A program made the position numbers and the translations under genes. From Clostridiales bacterium (lineage in GTDB: Bacteria; Bacillota; Clostridia; Christensenellales; CAG-1252), in contig DMCI01000018.1 in the NCBI GenBank assembly GCA_003445835.1, positions 1 to 18,357 of the forward strand: a stretch of 18,357 bases of DNA, in the 5' to 3' direction. The notes under the pieces were generated by a model. It searched no databases and was not told the origin of the DNA. It was given only the letters and a program-made list of their open reading frames with translations. Below, in pieces: positions 1-6,339 of this stretch (positions are counted from its first letter, which is position 1; every line of letters begins with the position of its first letter).

Positions 1-1325
1 GCTTCTTCGTCGCCCTTTGCCTTTGCCGCCATTTGCGCTTCAAAACGCTTGCGTTGATCCAAAGGATCGTTGAGCTCGCTGAACGCGTTGCCGCCTTCGG
101 AAGCGAAAATGAAAAACTCAAAACGCTCGGTCAAGCGGGGATCGGAAGGCTTCCTCTTGGCAAGCGGGCTGACTTCCACGGGGTAATCGGTGATGAACAC
201 CGGGCCCATAAGCTTCTCCTCCACGAAGGCGTCGAAGATGTTGTAAAGGGCGTTGCCCCACGAAGTATCCGCCGGCATATCAAGACCCATCTTGTTGCCG
301 CGTTCGATCAAGGATGCGAGGTCGTCGTTATCAAAGTCCAACCCGGTGTACTTTTTGACGGCTTCCACCATCGTAAGTCTTTCCCACGGGGTTTGAAGGT
401 GCAACTCCTGTCCTTGGTAGACGAGGTCCAACGAGCCGTTGACCTTCATCGCCGCGGCGGTATAAAGCTCCTCGGTGATACGCATCATCTCGTTGTAGTC
501 GACGTACGCTTGGTAAAGCTCGATGGTCGTAAATTCGGGATTGTGCTTGGTATCCATCCCCTCGTTGCGGAACTGTCTGCCGATCTCGTACACCTTTTCA
601 AACCCGCCGACGATGCATCTCTTAAGATGCAATTCCGTCGCGATACGCATATACATATCGATATCGAGGGTGTTGTGGTGCGTGACGAAGGGACGGGCGT
701 TTGCGCCGCCGGCAAGGGTGTTCAAAACGGGGGTCTCCACCTCGATGAAGCCCTTTTTGTCCAAGACTTCGCGGATGGTGGAAATGATCTTGCTCCTCTT
801 GATAAAGACTTCCTTCACCTCGGGATTGGCGATCAGGTCAACGTAACGTTGACGATATCTGAGATCGGTATCCTGAAGCCCGTGGAACTTCTCCGGAAGG
901 GGAAGCAAGGATTTGCTGAGTAGCTTATAGGACTTGGCGTGTACGCTGATCTCGCCGGTCTGCGTACGGAAGACGAAGCCCTTGACGCCGATGATATCGC
1001 CGATGTCAAGTTGCTTAAACGCCATATATTCGTTTTCGCCGATGTCGTCGCGGCGGACGTAGATTTGGATCTTGCCTTCGCCGTCCAACAAGTGAGCAAA
1101 GCTCGCCTTGCCCATCACGCGACGCGAAACCAAGCGGCCCGCGATGGTGACTTCCTTCTCGTTGAGTTCTTCGGCGTTGTCTTTGATATCCTTAGAGGAA
1201 TGCGTCTTGTCGAATTTGACCTCGACAAAGGGGTCTTGCCCCGCCTCCACGAGGGCGGCAAGCTTTTGCATTCTGACTTGCTTCGCTTCGGATATATTCT
1301 CTGTGCTAACGATTTCTTCTGCCAT
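1..1325 (-). CDS. lysS: Lysyl-tRNA synthetase, class II (C-terminal part off the window)
   Basis: Charges tRNA-Lys with lysine in the cytoplasm, using ATP. The minus-strand frame gives about 441 residues before the window edge, so the protein is cut and class II motif 3 lies outside. Visible: a helical N-terminus (residues 1-50), an OB-fold anticodon-binding domain (about 58-150, with AGRLVSRRVMGKASFAHLLD), motif 1 around GFIEVETPVLN (about 192-202), and motif 2 with RQFRNEGMDTKHNPEFTTIE (about 241-260). These are hallmark class II LysRS sequences. The ATG at 1325 has a strong GGAGGAG site just upstream. The gene follows greA by 87 nt, and a hairpin terminator sits in that gap. Gene order greA-lysS is common in Bacillota. 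Identification is secure; the C-terminus cannot be assessed. Confidence 0.97.
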   Translation of the reverse strand, partial: MAEEIVSTENISEAKQVRMQKLAALVEAGQDPFVEVKFDKTHSSKDIKDNAEELNEKEVTIAGRLVSRRVMGKASFAHLLDGEGKIQIYVRRDDIGENEYMAFKQLDIGDIIGVKGFVFRTQTGEISVHAKSYKLLSKSLLPLPEKFHGLQDTDLRYRQRYVDLIANPEVKEVFIKRSKIISTIREVLDKKGFIEVETPVLNTLAGGANARPFVTHHNTLDIDMYMRIATELHLKRCIVGGFEKVYEIGRQFRNEGMDTKHNPEFTTIELYQAYVDYNEMMRITEELYTAAAMKVNGSLDLVYQGQELHLQTPWERLTMVEAVKKYTGLDFDNDDLASLIERGNKMGLDMPADTSWGNALYNIFDAFVEEKLMGPVFITDYPVEVSPLAKRKPSDPRLTERFEFFIFASEGGNAFSELNDPLDQRKRFEAQMAAKAKGDEE

Positions 1326-1373
1326 ATTCTCCTCCGAATGGCGCGGAAAACGAGGCTTTCCCCCTTTTCCGCC

Positions 1374-1407
1374 AAAAAAATACGCATTCGCGGCGAGGCG
1401 AATGCGT
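1374..1407 (-). terminator. Rho-independent terminator after greA
   Basis: A perfect 10-bp inverted repeat (acgcattcgc at 1382-1391, gcgaatgcgt at 1398-1407, 6-nt loop) begins 5 nt after the greA stop. On the minus strand it is followed by seven T (1374-1380). It lies between greA and lysS, so lysS must be reached by read-through or have a promoter I do not recognise. Confidence 0.85.
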
Positions 1408-1412
1408 GTAAG

Positions 1413-1883
1413 TTACTTGCGGATGTTCAGTATCTTAAACTGACTCACGCCTGCCGGTGCCCTGACTTCAACGACGTCGTTCTTTTTGTGGCCGAGCAAC
1501 GCCGCCCCGAGGACGGATTCGTTGGAGATCTTATGCTCCGCGTAATTTGCCTCCGCGCTGCCGACGATCTTAAACTCGTCCTTCTCGTCGTATTCAAGGT
1601 CGTGGATCTTGACGAAGCAGCCCACGCTGACCACCGTCGTATCGATCGCTTCGCCGTCGATGATCTTGGCGCGCTTCAACGTCTCCTCAAGTTCACGGAT
1701 ACGGGCTTCGACGATACCTTGCTCGTCTTTTGCCGCATCGTATTCCGCGTTTTCACTGAGGTCGCCGAATTCACGCGCGAGCTTAACTTTCTCCGCCGCT
1801 TCCGGTCTTTTTACTTTGATATAATGGTCAAGCTCTTGCTCGAGCTTTTTATATCCTTCCGTGGTAAGAACGATCTCTTCCAT
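1413..1883 (-). CDS. greA: Transcription elongation factor GreA
   Basis: Binds the RNA polymerase secondary channel and stimulates cleavage of backtracked RNA, rescuing arrested elongation complexes. The protein has 156 residues, close to the usual 158. The N-terminal antiparallel coiled coil runs from about 10 to 75. The acidic tip GDLSENAEYDAAKDEQ is at 40-55, with Asp41 and Glu44, the residues that position catalytic magnesium in the family. The C-terminal FKBP-like domain follows (about 80-156, ending VSQFKILNIRK). I place the start at the ATG at 1883, where AAAAGGAGAG lies 3 nt upstream and MEEIVLTTEGYKKLEQEL matches the family N-terminus. An upstream in-frame ATG would add ten atypical residues. 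The gene lies 96 nt downstream of rpsR, beyond a hairpin terminator, and is followed by lysS. Confidence 0.97.
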   Translation of the reverse strand: MEEIVLTTEGYKKLEQELDHYIKVKRPEAAEKVKLAREFGDLSENAEYDAAKDEQGIVEARIRELEETLKRAKIIDGEAIDTTVVSVGCFVKIHDLEYDEKDEFKIVGSAEANYAEHKISNESVLGAALLGHKKNDVVEVRAPAGVSQFKILNIRK

Positions 1884-1897
1884 ACTCTCTCCTTTTA

Positions 1898-1936
1898 GCG
1901 CCGTGCGGCGCAAGCTGTCTTTCGGCTTCCCGAAAG
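1898..1936 (-). promoter_or_regulatory. Two hairpins in the greA leader
   Basis: Two further perfect inverted repeats lie between the rpsR terminator and the greA ribosome site. One is ctttcgg/ccgaaag at 1919-1925 and 1930-1936; the other is gcgccg/cggcgc at 1898-1903 and 1906-1911. The first overlaps the T-tract of the rpsR terminator, and the second ends 3 nt before the greA AAAAGGAGAG. They could modulate read-through or translation of greA. The repeats are seen directly; their role is inference. Confidence 0.45.
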
Positions 1937-1971
1937 AAAAAGCGCAATTAGCGGGGTGCTTGATTGCGCTT
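1932..1971 (-). terminator. Rho-independent terminator after rpsR
   Basis: aagcgcaat (1940-1948) pairs with attgcgctt (1963-1971), with extra weak pairing inside a 14-nt loop. On the minus strand the stem is followed by TTTTTCTTTC. It starts 8 nt after the rpsR stop and should end or attenuate the rpsF-ssb-rpsR transcript before greA. Confidence 0.8.
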
Positions 1972-1979
1972 CTCTTAAA

Positions 1980-2243
1980 TTACTCTTTGTCCGAACCGGG
2001 TTCGGGGAGGAGCGCCATCACTCTTGCGCGCTTGATCGCCGCGGCGAGGATCCTCTGGTGCTTTGCGCAAACACCGGTGGAACGCCTCGGAGCGATCTTG
2101 CCGCTCTCGGTGATAAACTTCCTGAGTTTTTGGACGTCTTTGTAGTCGATTTCTTCAACTTTGTCCACGCAGAAGATGCAAACCTTCTTCTTGGCGGGCT
2201 TTCTTGCCGGACGCTTTGCGCCCTTTTCTTCGATATTTTTCAT
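1980..2243 (-). CDS. rpsR: 30S ribosomal protein S18
   Basis: Small-subunit platform protein that pairs with S6 and contacts 16S rRNA. The frame encodes 87 residues, a typical length. The family core is clear: [19 protein letters not shown], then [20 protein letters not shown] and [10 protein letters not shown]. The cysteines of CIFC together with CAKH suggest the zinc-ribbon (C+) form of S18. The N-terminus is lysine and arginine rich ([11 protein letters not shown]), as expected for rRNA contact. AGGAG precedes the ATG at 2243. It is the third gene of the rpsF-ssb-rpsR operon, 23 nt after ssb, and a terminator follows. Confidence 0.97.
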   Translation of the reverse strand: MKNIEEKGAKRPARKPAKKKVCIFCVDKVEEIDYKDVQKLRKFITESGKIAPRRSTGVCAKHQRILAAAIKRARVMALLPEPGSDKE

Positions 2244-2266
2244 TTTAATCTCCTATTAAACTTAAA

Positions 2267-2662
2267 TCAGAACGGGAGATCGTCGTCGGTCACAGCCGAG
2301 CCGATGCGCTGATTGTTGTCACCGGGCACGGGGGTGGGAGCAACGTCTCCTTCCATACCTTTGGTGGAAAGGAATTGTACTTCGTCGGCAACGATCTCGG
2401 TGATGTAGCGCTTGCTGCCGTCGTTGGCGTCGTAAGAACGAGTCTGCACCGAGCCGGCGACTGCCGCTTTGCTGCCCTTCTTCAAAAATTTGCCGCAGTT
2501 TTCAGCCTGACCTCTCCACACGATGACGGGAAGGAAGTCGGTCTCGGTGTTGCCGAAACGTCTGCTGACGGCAAGAGTGAACTTACAAACGGGGATACCG
2601 TTGTTGGTATTGGACAGTTCGGGATCTTTGGTAAGGTTGCCGATTAAAAATACTTTATTCAT
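2267..2662 (-). CDS. ssb: Single-stranded DNA-binding protein
   Basis: Coats single-stranded DNA during replication, recombination and repair, and recruits partner proteins through its C-terminal tip. The protein has 131 residues. The OB-fold (1-105) starts with the diagnostic MNKVFLIGNLTKDPEL and includes FLPVIVWRGQAENCGKFLKKG. A short, flexible linker follows, and the protein ends in the acidic interaction tip DDDLPF. The linker is short compared with many SSBs of 160-180 residues. A GGAGG site precedes the ATG at 2662. It lies 13 nt after rpsF and 23 nt before rpsR, the standard bacterial arrangement. Confidence 0.97.
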   Translation of the reverse strand: MNKVFLIGNLTKDPELSNTNNGIPVCKFTLAVSRRFGNTETDFLPVIVWRGQAENCGKFLKKGSKAAVAGSVQTRSYDANDGSKRYITEIVADEVQFLSTKGMEGDVAPTPVPGDNNQRIGSAVTDDDLPF

Positions 2663-2675
2663 AAATTTCCTCCGA

Positions 2676-2957
2676 TTACTTCTTTGTGACCATGTAACGA
2701 ACCACGTTCTCGTCGTTTCTCATCTGACGCTCGATCTCTGCCGGAACAGAGGGCGCAGCTTCGAAGTTCATGAGAACATAGTAGCCTTCGGTCTTGTAAT
2801 TGATGGGATAGGCGAACTTTCTCATCCCCCACTTGTCGACGGTTTGGACGCTGCCACCGAGCTCGGTGACCAAAGCGGCAAACTTGTCCGCGCAAGCGGT
2901 TTTGACTTCTTCGGTCGCTTCACCGTTCAGAATGTACAAAACTTCATACTTACTCAT
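2676..2957 (-). CDS. rpsF: 30S ribosomal protein S6
   Basis: Small-subunit platform protein that binds S18 and 16S rRNA. The protein has 93 residues, the usual length. The ferredoxin-like fold is recognisable from MSKYEVLYILNGEATEE, WGMRKFAYPINYKTEGYYVL and the closing VVRYMVTKK. AAAGGAGG lies 7 nt before the ATG at 2957. It is the first gene of rpsF-ssb-rpsR and has its own strong promoter and a structured leader. In many bacteria the S6:S18 complex represses this operon by binding the leader, and the leader hairpin here could serve that role (inference). Confidence 0.97.
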   Translation of the reverse strand: MSKYEVLYILNGEATEEVKTACADKFAALVTELGGSVQTVDKWGMRKFAYPINYKTEGYYVLMNFEAAPSVPAEIERQMRNDENVVRYMVTKK

Positions 2958-2986
2958 GTTACTACCTCCTTTTGGACTGATTGACC

Positions 2987-3028
2987 TTTGCTTAAAGCAA
3001 AAGTAAGGATTCCGCCGACCTCGGCGGA
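2987..3028 (-). promoter_or_regulatory. Structured 5' leader of the rpsF operon
   Basis: The predicted transcript starts near 3029, so the first leader element is a perfect palindrome, tccgccga/tcggcgga (3011-3018 and 3021-3028), folding as a 7-bp stem with a tetraloop. A second stem, tttgct/agcaaa (2987-2992 and 2996-3001), follows before the ribosome site. S6:S18 autoregulation through an rpsF leader RNA is known in other bacteria. The sequence here contains CCG, but I cannot confirm that it matches that motif. Confidence 0.5.
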
Positions 3029-3035
3029 TATTGGC

Positions 3036-3065
3036 ATTATACTTTAATAATATATAGTTTGTAAA
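3036..3065 (-). promoter_or_regulatory. Promoter of rpsF-ssb-rpsR
   Basis: Minus strand TTTACA (3065-3060), an 18-nt spacer and a perfect TATAAT (3041-3036). The expected start near 3029 gives a leader of about 70 nt. The stretch upstream (about 3066-3110) is nearly pure A/T and could act as an UP element, fitting a strongly expressed ribosomal operon. Confidence 0.75.
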
Positions 3066-3112
3066 GCGTTTTTATAAAAAATTGTTTATATTATATATGA
3101 ATATGCATATGC

Positions 3113-3137
3113 GCGCCGGGCGCAGGGGCGCACGCCC
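3113..3137. repeat. GC-rich inverted repeats after glmS
   Basis: Two short perfect hairpins, gcgcc/ggcgc (3113-3123) and gggcg/cgccc (3126-3137), lie within 30 nt after the glmS stop. No T-run follows directly on the minus strand, so they are at best a weak terminator. A 10-bp palindrome, atatgcatat, is adjacent at 3101-3110. Confidence 0.4.
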
Positions 3138-3141
3138 GCTC

Positions 3142-4935
3142 CTACTCGACCGTAACGGATTTTGCGAGATTGCGCGGTCTGTCCACGTCGCACCCGCGGG
3201 CTTTTGCCGCAAAATAGGCAAAATACTGCATCACGACGGCGGAAAGGATCGGGCTGACGACGGGGTCCGTATCGGGGATGGCGACGACGTGATCCGCCTT
3301 GATCTCCCCGGCAAAAGACGCGGACGCGATCACGACGGAAGAAGCGCCGCGACACGTGATCTCGGATACCGTCATGGCGTTTTTGAGCAAAAGCGCGGGA
3401 TCTGTGGCGATCACCACGCCGTAGACGCCCCTTTCCATCAACGCAAGCGTGCCGTGCTTAAGTTCTCCCGACGGATACGCCTCGGAAAACAGATAGCTGA
3501 CCTCTTTGAGTTTCAAACTTCCTTCCTTTGCCGCTGAGTAGTCCCCCTTCCTGCCGAGGAAGAATACCGCCTTGGCGTTTTTTATATCCAAAGCGACCTT
3601 TTTAAGGTCGTTTTCCACTCGAAGGATCTCCTCTGCTTTTTGAGGAAGACAAGCGACTTCCCGTCGCAGATCCGCCAAGCGGGATTTTTGTGTTTTCCCC
3701 TTGATATCCGCATATTCCAAGCAAAGTAAAAGAAGATATTGCACCTGCGAAACGTAGGACTTCGTGGCGGCGACGGCTTTTTCCCTGCCGCACCTCGTGA
3801 TCAGGGAACAGTCAGACGCGCGCACCAAAGAGGACGCACGGGCGTTACAGACGGAAAGCACGGTCGCGCCGCAGTTTTTTGCGCGATCCACCGCCAAAAG
3901 AGTATCCGCCGTTTCACCGCTTTGCGACACCGCGATCACGAGGGTATCCTTGCTTACGCAACAGTTTTCAGTCAAAAACTCGCTTGCTATCTCCGTTCTG
4001 ACGCATACTCCCGCAATTTCCCGCATCGCTTCCGCAAACACCAGTCCCGCGTGATACGCACTGCCGCATCCGAGGACAAGGATATCTTTGATATCCTTTT
4101 TCAAACAGGCACGCACCTTCCCTTTGGGAAATTTTTCATAACCGAGAAGAAGCGACGCGGGGATCTGTCGTATCTCCGCAAGCATATCGTCCACCCCTAG
4201 TTCGCGATCGTCAAACTCTTCCTTTTCCCGTTTTTCAAATCGCAACGGGAGAGGGTTCCCCTCAAAATCAAACAGTTCCGCTTTTTCTTCCGAAAGGCGG
4301 ACGATCTCCCCGTTTTGCAAGGCGCAAAATCGATGACAAAAATCAGAAATTGCCGAAACGTCCGAGCAAAGCGCGAATTCTTTTTCCCCTTCTCCGACAA
4401 CCAGCGGACTGTCCTTTCTGACCCCGTAAACGACGTGCGGCTCGTAGACCGAGATCACGCCGAGGGCAAAACTGCCCTTGACCTCTTTCACCGCGCGGCA
4501 AAGGGCGGAAAGAACGTCGCCCGTATAGTAGAAGTCGATCAAATGCGCGATGACCTCGCTGTCGGTATCCGAACAAAACCGTACGCCCCGCTCCCGCAAA
4601 AAGTCGGCGACGTGTAGATAATTGGATACAATGCCGTTATGCACGACGGCAAACTTACCGTAAGAAGATACGAAAGGATGAGCGTTTTGATCGGTGGCGA
4701 CTCCGTGCGTAGCCCATCTGGTATGCCCGATACCGCAACACCCCTTGACTGCCCGTGCGGAAAGAGCGGCTTCCAAGACGGAAAGCCGCCCCGCCCGCTT
4801 GACCACCGTGAGATTGGCGCCGTTGTGCACCGCGACGCCGCTGCTGTCGTAACCGCGGTATTCCAGCATTTTAAGCCCGTCAAGCAACACGGGGACGGCG
4901 TCCCTCTTCCCTACGTATCCGATGATCCCGCACAT
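3142..4935 (-). CDS. glmS: Glutamine--fructose-6-phosphate aminotransferase (isomerizing)
   Basis: Makes glucosamine-6-phosphate from fructose-6-phosphate and glutamine, the first committed step to UDP-GlcNAc and peptidoglycan. It has 597 residues, near the usual 600-610. The class II glutaminase domain starts with Cys2 (MCGIIGYVG) and carries RWATHG (73-78) and HNGIVSNY (99-106). Two SIS sugar-isomerase domains follow, with GCGSAYHAG (289-297) and SQSGETADT (337-345), then EGSLKLKEVSYLFSEAYPSG (471-490) and the canonical C-terminus DRPRNLAKSVTVE. The segment before the SIS domains reads DMLAEIRQIPASL, diverged from the usual FMxKEIxEQP. The start at 4935 fits Cys2 as nucleophile and has GGAGG 7 nt upstream; the open frame continues further but lacks such features. 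Divergent from glmM. Confidence 0.97.
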   Translation of the reverse strand: MCGIIGYVGKRDAVPVLLDGLKMLEYRGYDSSGVAVHNGANLTVVKRAGRLSVLEAALSARAVKGCCGIGHTRWATHGVATDQNAHPFVSSYGKFAVVHNGIVSNYLHVADFLRERGVRFCSDTDSEVIAHLIDFYYTGDVLSALCRAVKEVKGSFALGVISVYEPHVVYGVRKDSPLVVGEGEKEFALCSDVSAISDFCHRFCALQNGEIVRLSEEKAELFDFEGNPLPLRFEKREKEEFDDRELGVDDMLAEIRQIPASLLLGYEKFPKGKVRACLKKDIKDILVLGCGSAYHAGLVFAEAMREIAGVCVRTEIASEFLTENCCVSKDTLVIAVSQSGETADTLLAVDRAKNCGATVLSVCNARASSLVRASDCSLITRCGREKAVAATKSYVSQVQYLLLLCLEYADIKGKTQKSRLADLRREVACLPQKAEEILRVENDLKKVALDIKNAKAVFFLGRKGDYSAAKEGSLKLKEVSYLFSEAYPSGELKHGTLALMERGVYGVVIATDPALLLKNAMTVSEITCRGASSVVIASASFAGEIKADHVVAIPDTDPVVSPILSAVVMQYFAYFAAKARGCDVDRPRNLAKSVTVE

Positions 4936-4956
4936 ATTCGTCCTCCCATTCCCTCT

Positions 4957-4985
4957 ATTATATGCACGAAGCCCCAAAACCGAAA
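4957..4985 (-). promoter_or_regulatory. Predicted glmS promoter
   Basis: A perfect minus-strand TATAAT (4962-4957) with a poor -35 (TTTCGG, 17-nt spacer). The start would be near 4950, giving a 15-nt leader. The overlapping plus-strand TATTAT (4956-4961) could fire toward glmM, making this a symmetric -10 element. Confidence 0.5.
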
Positions 4986-5011
4986 CATCTTGCCGAGGGG
5001 CGGAATATATT
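4982..5011 (+). promoter_or_regulatory. Candidate second glmM promoter very close to the ATG
   Basis: TATATT (5006-5011) with a weak gaaaca -35 (4982-4987, 18-nt spacer). Transcription from it would start at about the A of the glmM ATG (5017), giving a leaderless message. Weak evidence; the symmetric -10 near 4956-4961 is the alternative. Confidence 0.3.
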
Positions 5012-5016
5012 AGGAT

Positions 5017-6297
5017 ATGAACACTTTGCGCTTTGGTACGGACGGCATTCGCGGCATATACGGAACGACCCTGACGGAGGATACGGCATACCGTCTGGGA
5101 GCGGCTCTTGCGGGATACGGCAAGATATTGATCGGACGGGATAACCGCCCGTCTTCCCTCTCTTTGGCGCACGCTCTTTGTTGCGGCGTAACGGCAAACG
5201 GCGGGACGTTCCGCGCGGTAGGCGTCGTGACCACGCCCGCGCTGTATTATCTGTTGACCGTATCGGACTGCGACGCGGCGGTGATGGTGACGGCAAGTCA
5301 CAACCCGCCCGAATACAACGGGCTCAAAGTGTTCACCAAAAAGGGGAAGCTCAGTGACGCCGAGCGGCGGGAGATCGAAGAAAGGATGCTTGCCTTTACG
5401 CCGCTTTGCGCCTGCGCTTACCCCTTTGCGGAAAAGTCCGATCTTGCCCGTTACGAAAACTACGTAAAAAGCAAGATAGGCGACCTTACGGGCGTCAAAG
5501 TCGTCGTAGACCTTGCCGGAGGGGCGGGAAGCGCCTTACGCGGGCTCTACGGCGCCCTGGGCGCCTCCGTAACGGTATTGAACGCCCGCGAGGACGGCAG
5601 TCGCATCAACGAAGGTTGCGGCGCCCTGCATCCCGAAGTTTGCCGCGAAGAAGTCTTACGAAAAGGCGCGGATATCGGCGTTGCCATCGACGGAGACGGA
5701 GACCGCATCGTCGCCGTGACAAAACGAGGAACGATCTTAGACGGCGACCTCGTCACCTACCTCCTTGCCCTAAGAATGAAAGCGCGCGGAAAACTCAACA
5801 AAGACCGCGTGGTGATGACCGTGATGACCAACAGCGGCGTGCTCAAAAGCTTGACGGAAATGGGCGTTACTCCCCTTTCCTGCGCGATCGGCGATGCGGC
5901 GCTTGCAAGCGCCATGCAAGCGGAAAACCTGAACCTCGGCGGCGAACAGAGCGGCCACGTGATCCTCGGTGACCTCCTCCCCACCGGGGACGGGTTGCTT
6001 GTCGGCGCCGCCTTGATGAAAAGCATTCTGACAGACGGCCCGTTGGACGATACGCCTCTCCCCTCGGTCTACCCGCAAGTGCTTTTGAACGTAGCGGTAA
6101 AAGACAAATCCGTCGCAAACGACGAAGCCGTACGGCGCGCCGCCGCAGAGGTCAAGGAAAAACTCAAAGAAGGTCGCGTTCTCCTGCGCGCCAGCGGTAC
6201 CGAAAGCCTCGTCCGCATCATGGTGGAGCACCCCGATGAGCAAAAAGCAAAACGGGCGGCAGATTTTTTAAGATCCGTCGTCCTCGGCAAGGCATAA
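5017..6297 (+). CDS. glmM: Phosphoglucosamine mutase
   Basis: Converts glucosamine-6-phosphate to glucosamine-1-phosphate, the step after GlmS on the way to UDP-GlcNAc. It has 426 residues, slightly shorter than the usual 440-450. All alpha-D-phosphohexomutase motifs are present: FGTDGIRG (6-13), the phosphoserine loop TASHNPPEYNG with Ser94, the metal loop DGDGDR (225-230), the sugar loop GGEQSGH (308-314) and the phosphate-binding RASGTESLVRIMVE (391-404). The GEQSGH sugar loop and the FGTDGIRG start favour GlmM over phosphoglucomutase. The ATG at 5017 is forced, because an in-frame TAG lies two codons upstream at 5011. No good ribosome site is seen: AGGA is only 1 nt away and GAGGGG is 16 nt away. 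It is divergent from glmS and closed by a strong terminator. Confidence 0.96.
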   Translation: MNTLRFGTDGIRGIYGTTLTEDTAYRLGAALAGYGKILIGRDNRPSSLSLAHALCCGVTANGGTFRAVGVVTTPALYYLLTVSDCDAAVMVTASHNPPEYNGLKVFTKKGKLSDAERREIEERMLAFTPLCACAYPFAEKSDLARYENYVKSKIGDLTGVKVVVDLAGGAGSALRGLYGALGASVTVLNAREDGSRINEGCGALHPEVCREEVLRKGADIGVAIDGDGDRIVAVTKRGTILDGDLVTYLLALRMKARGKLNKDRVVMTVMTNSGVLKSLTEMGVTPLSCAIGDAALASAMQAENLNLGGEQSGHVILGDLLPTGDGLLVGAALMKSILTDGPLDDTPLPSVYPQVLLNVAVKDKSVANDEAVRRAAAEVKEKLKEGRVLLRASGTESLVRIMVEHPDEQKAKRAADFLRSVVLGKA

Positions 6298-6298
6298 A

Positions 6299-6330
6299 AA
6301 AACACCGTTGGAAAGTTCCAACGGTGTTTT
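6299..6330. terminator. Bidirectional terminator between glmM and the membrane-protein gene
   Basis: A perfect 14-bp inverted repeat (aaaacaccgttgga 6299-6312, tccaacggtgtttt 6317-6330, loop aagt) begins 2 nt after the glmM stop and ends 10 nt from the stop of the convergent gene. It is flanked by A-runs on the left and T-rich sequence on the right, so it works on both strands. Confidence 0.92.
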
Positions 6331-6339
6331 CGTTTGTTT

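Noticed and set aside
33..1898. Plus-strand open frames of 296 and 319 codons
   Set aside because: Mirror frames opposite lysS and greA, both of which are clearly identified on the minus strand.
3113..3137. GC-rich hairpins as a terminator for glmS
   Set aside because: No T-run follows the stems on the minus strand, so I list them only as inverted repeats.
4936..5301. N-terminal extension of the glmS frame
   Set aside because: It runs antisense through glmM, and GlmS needs Cys directly after the initiator Met, which fixes the start at 4935.
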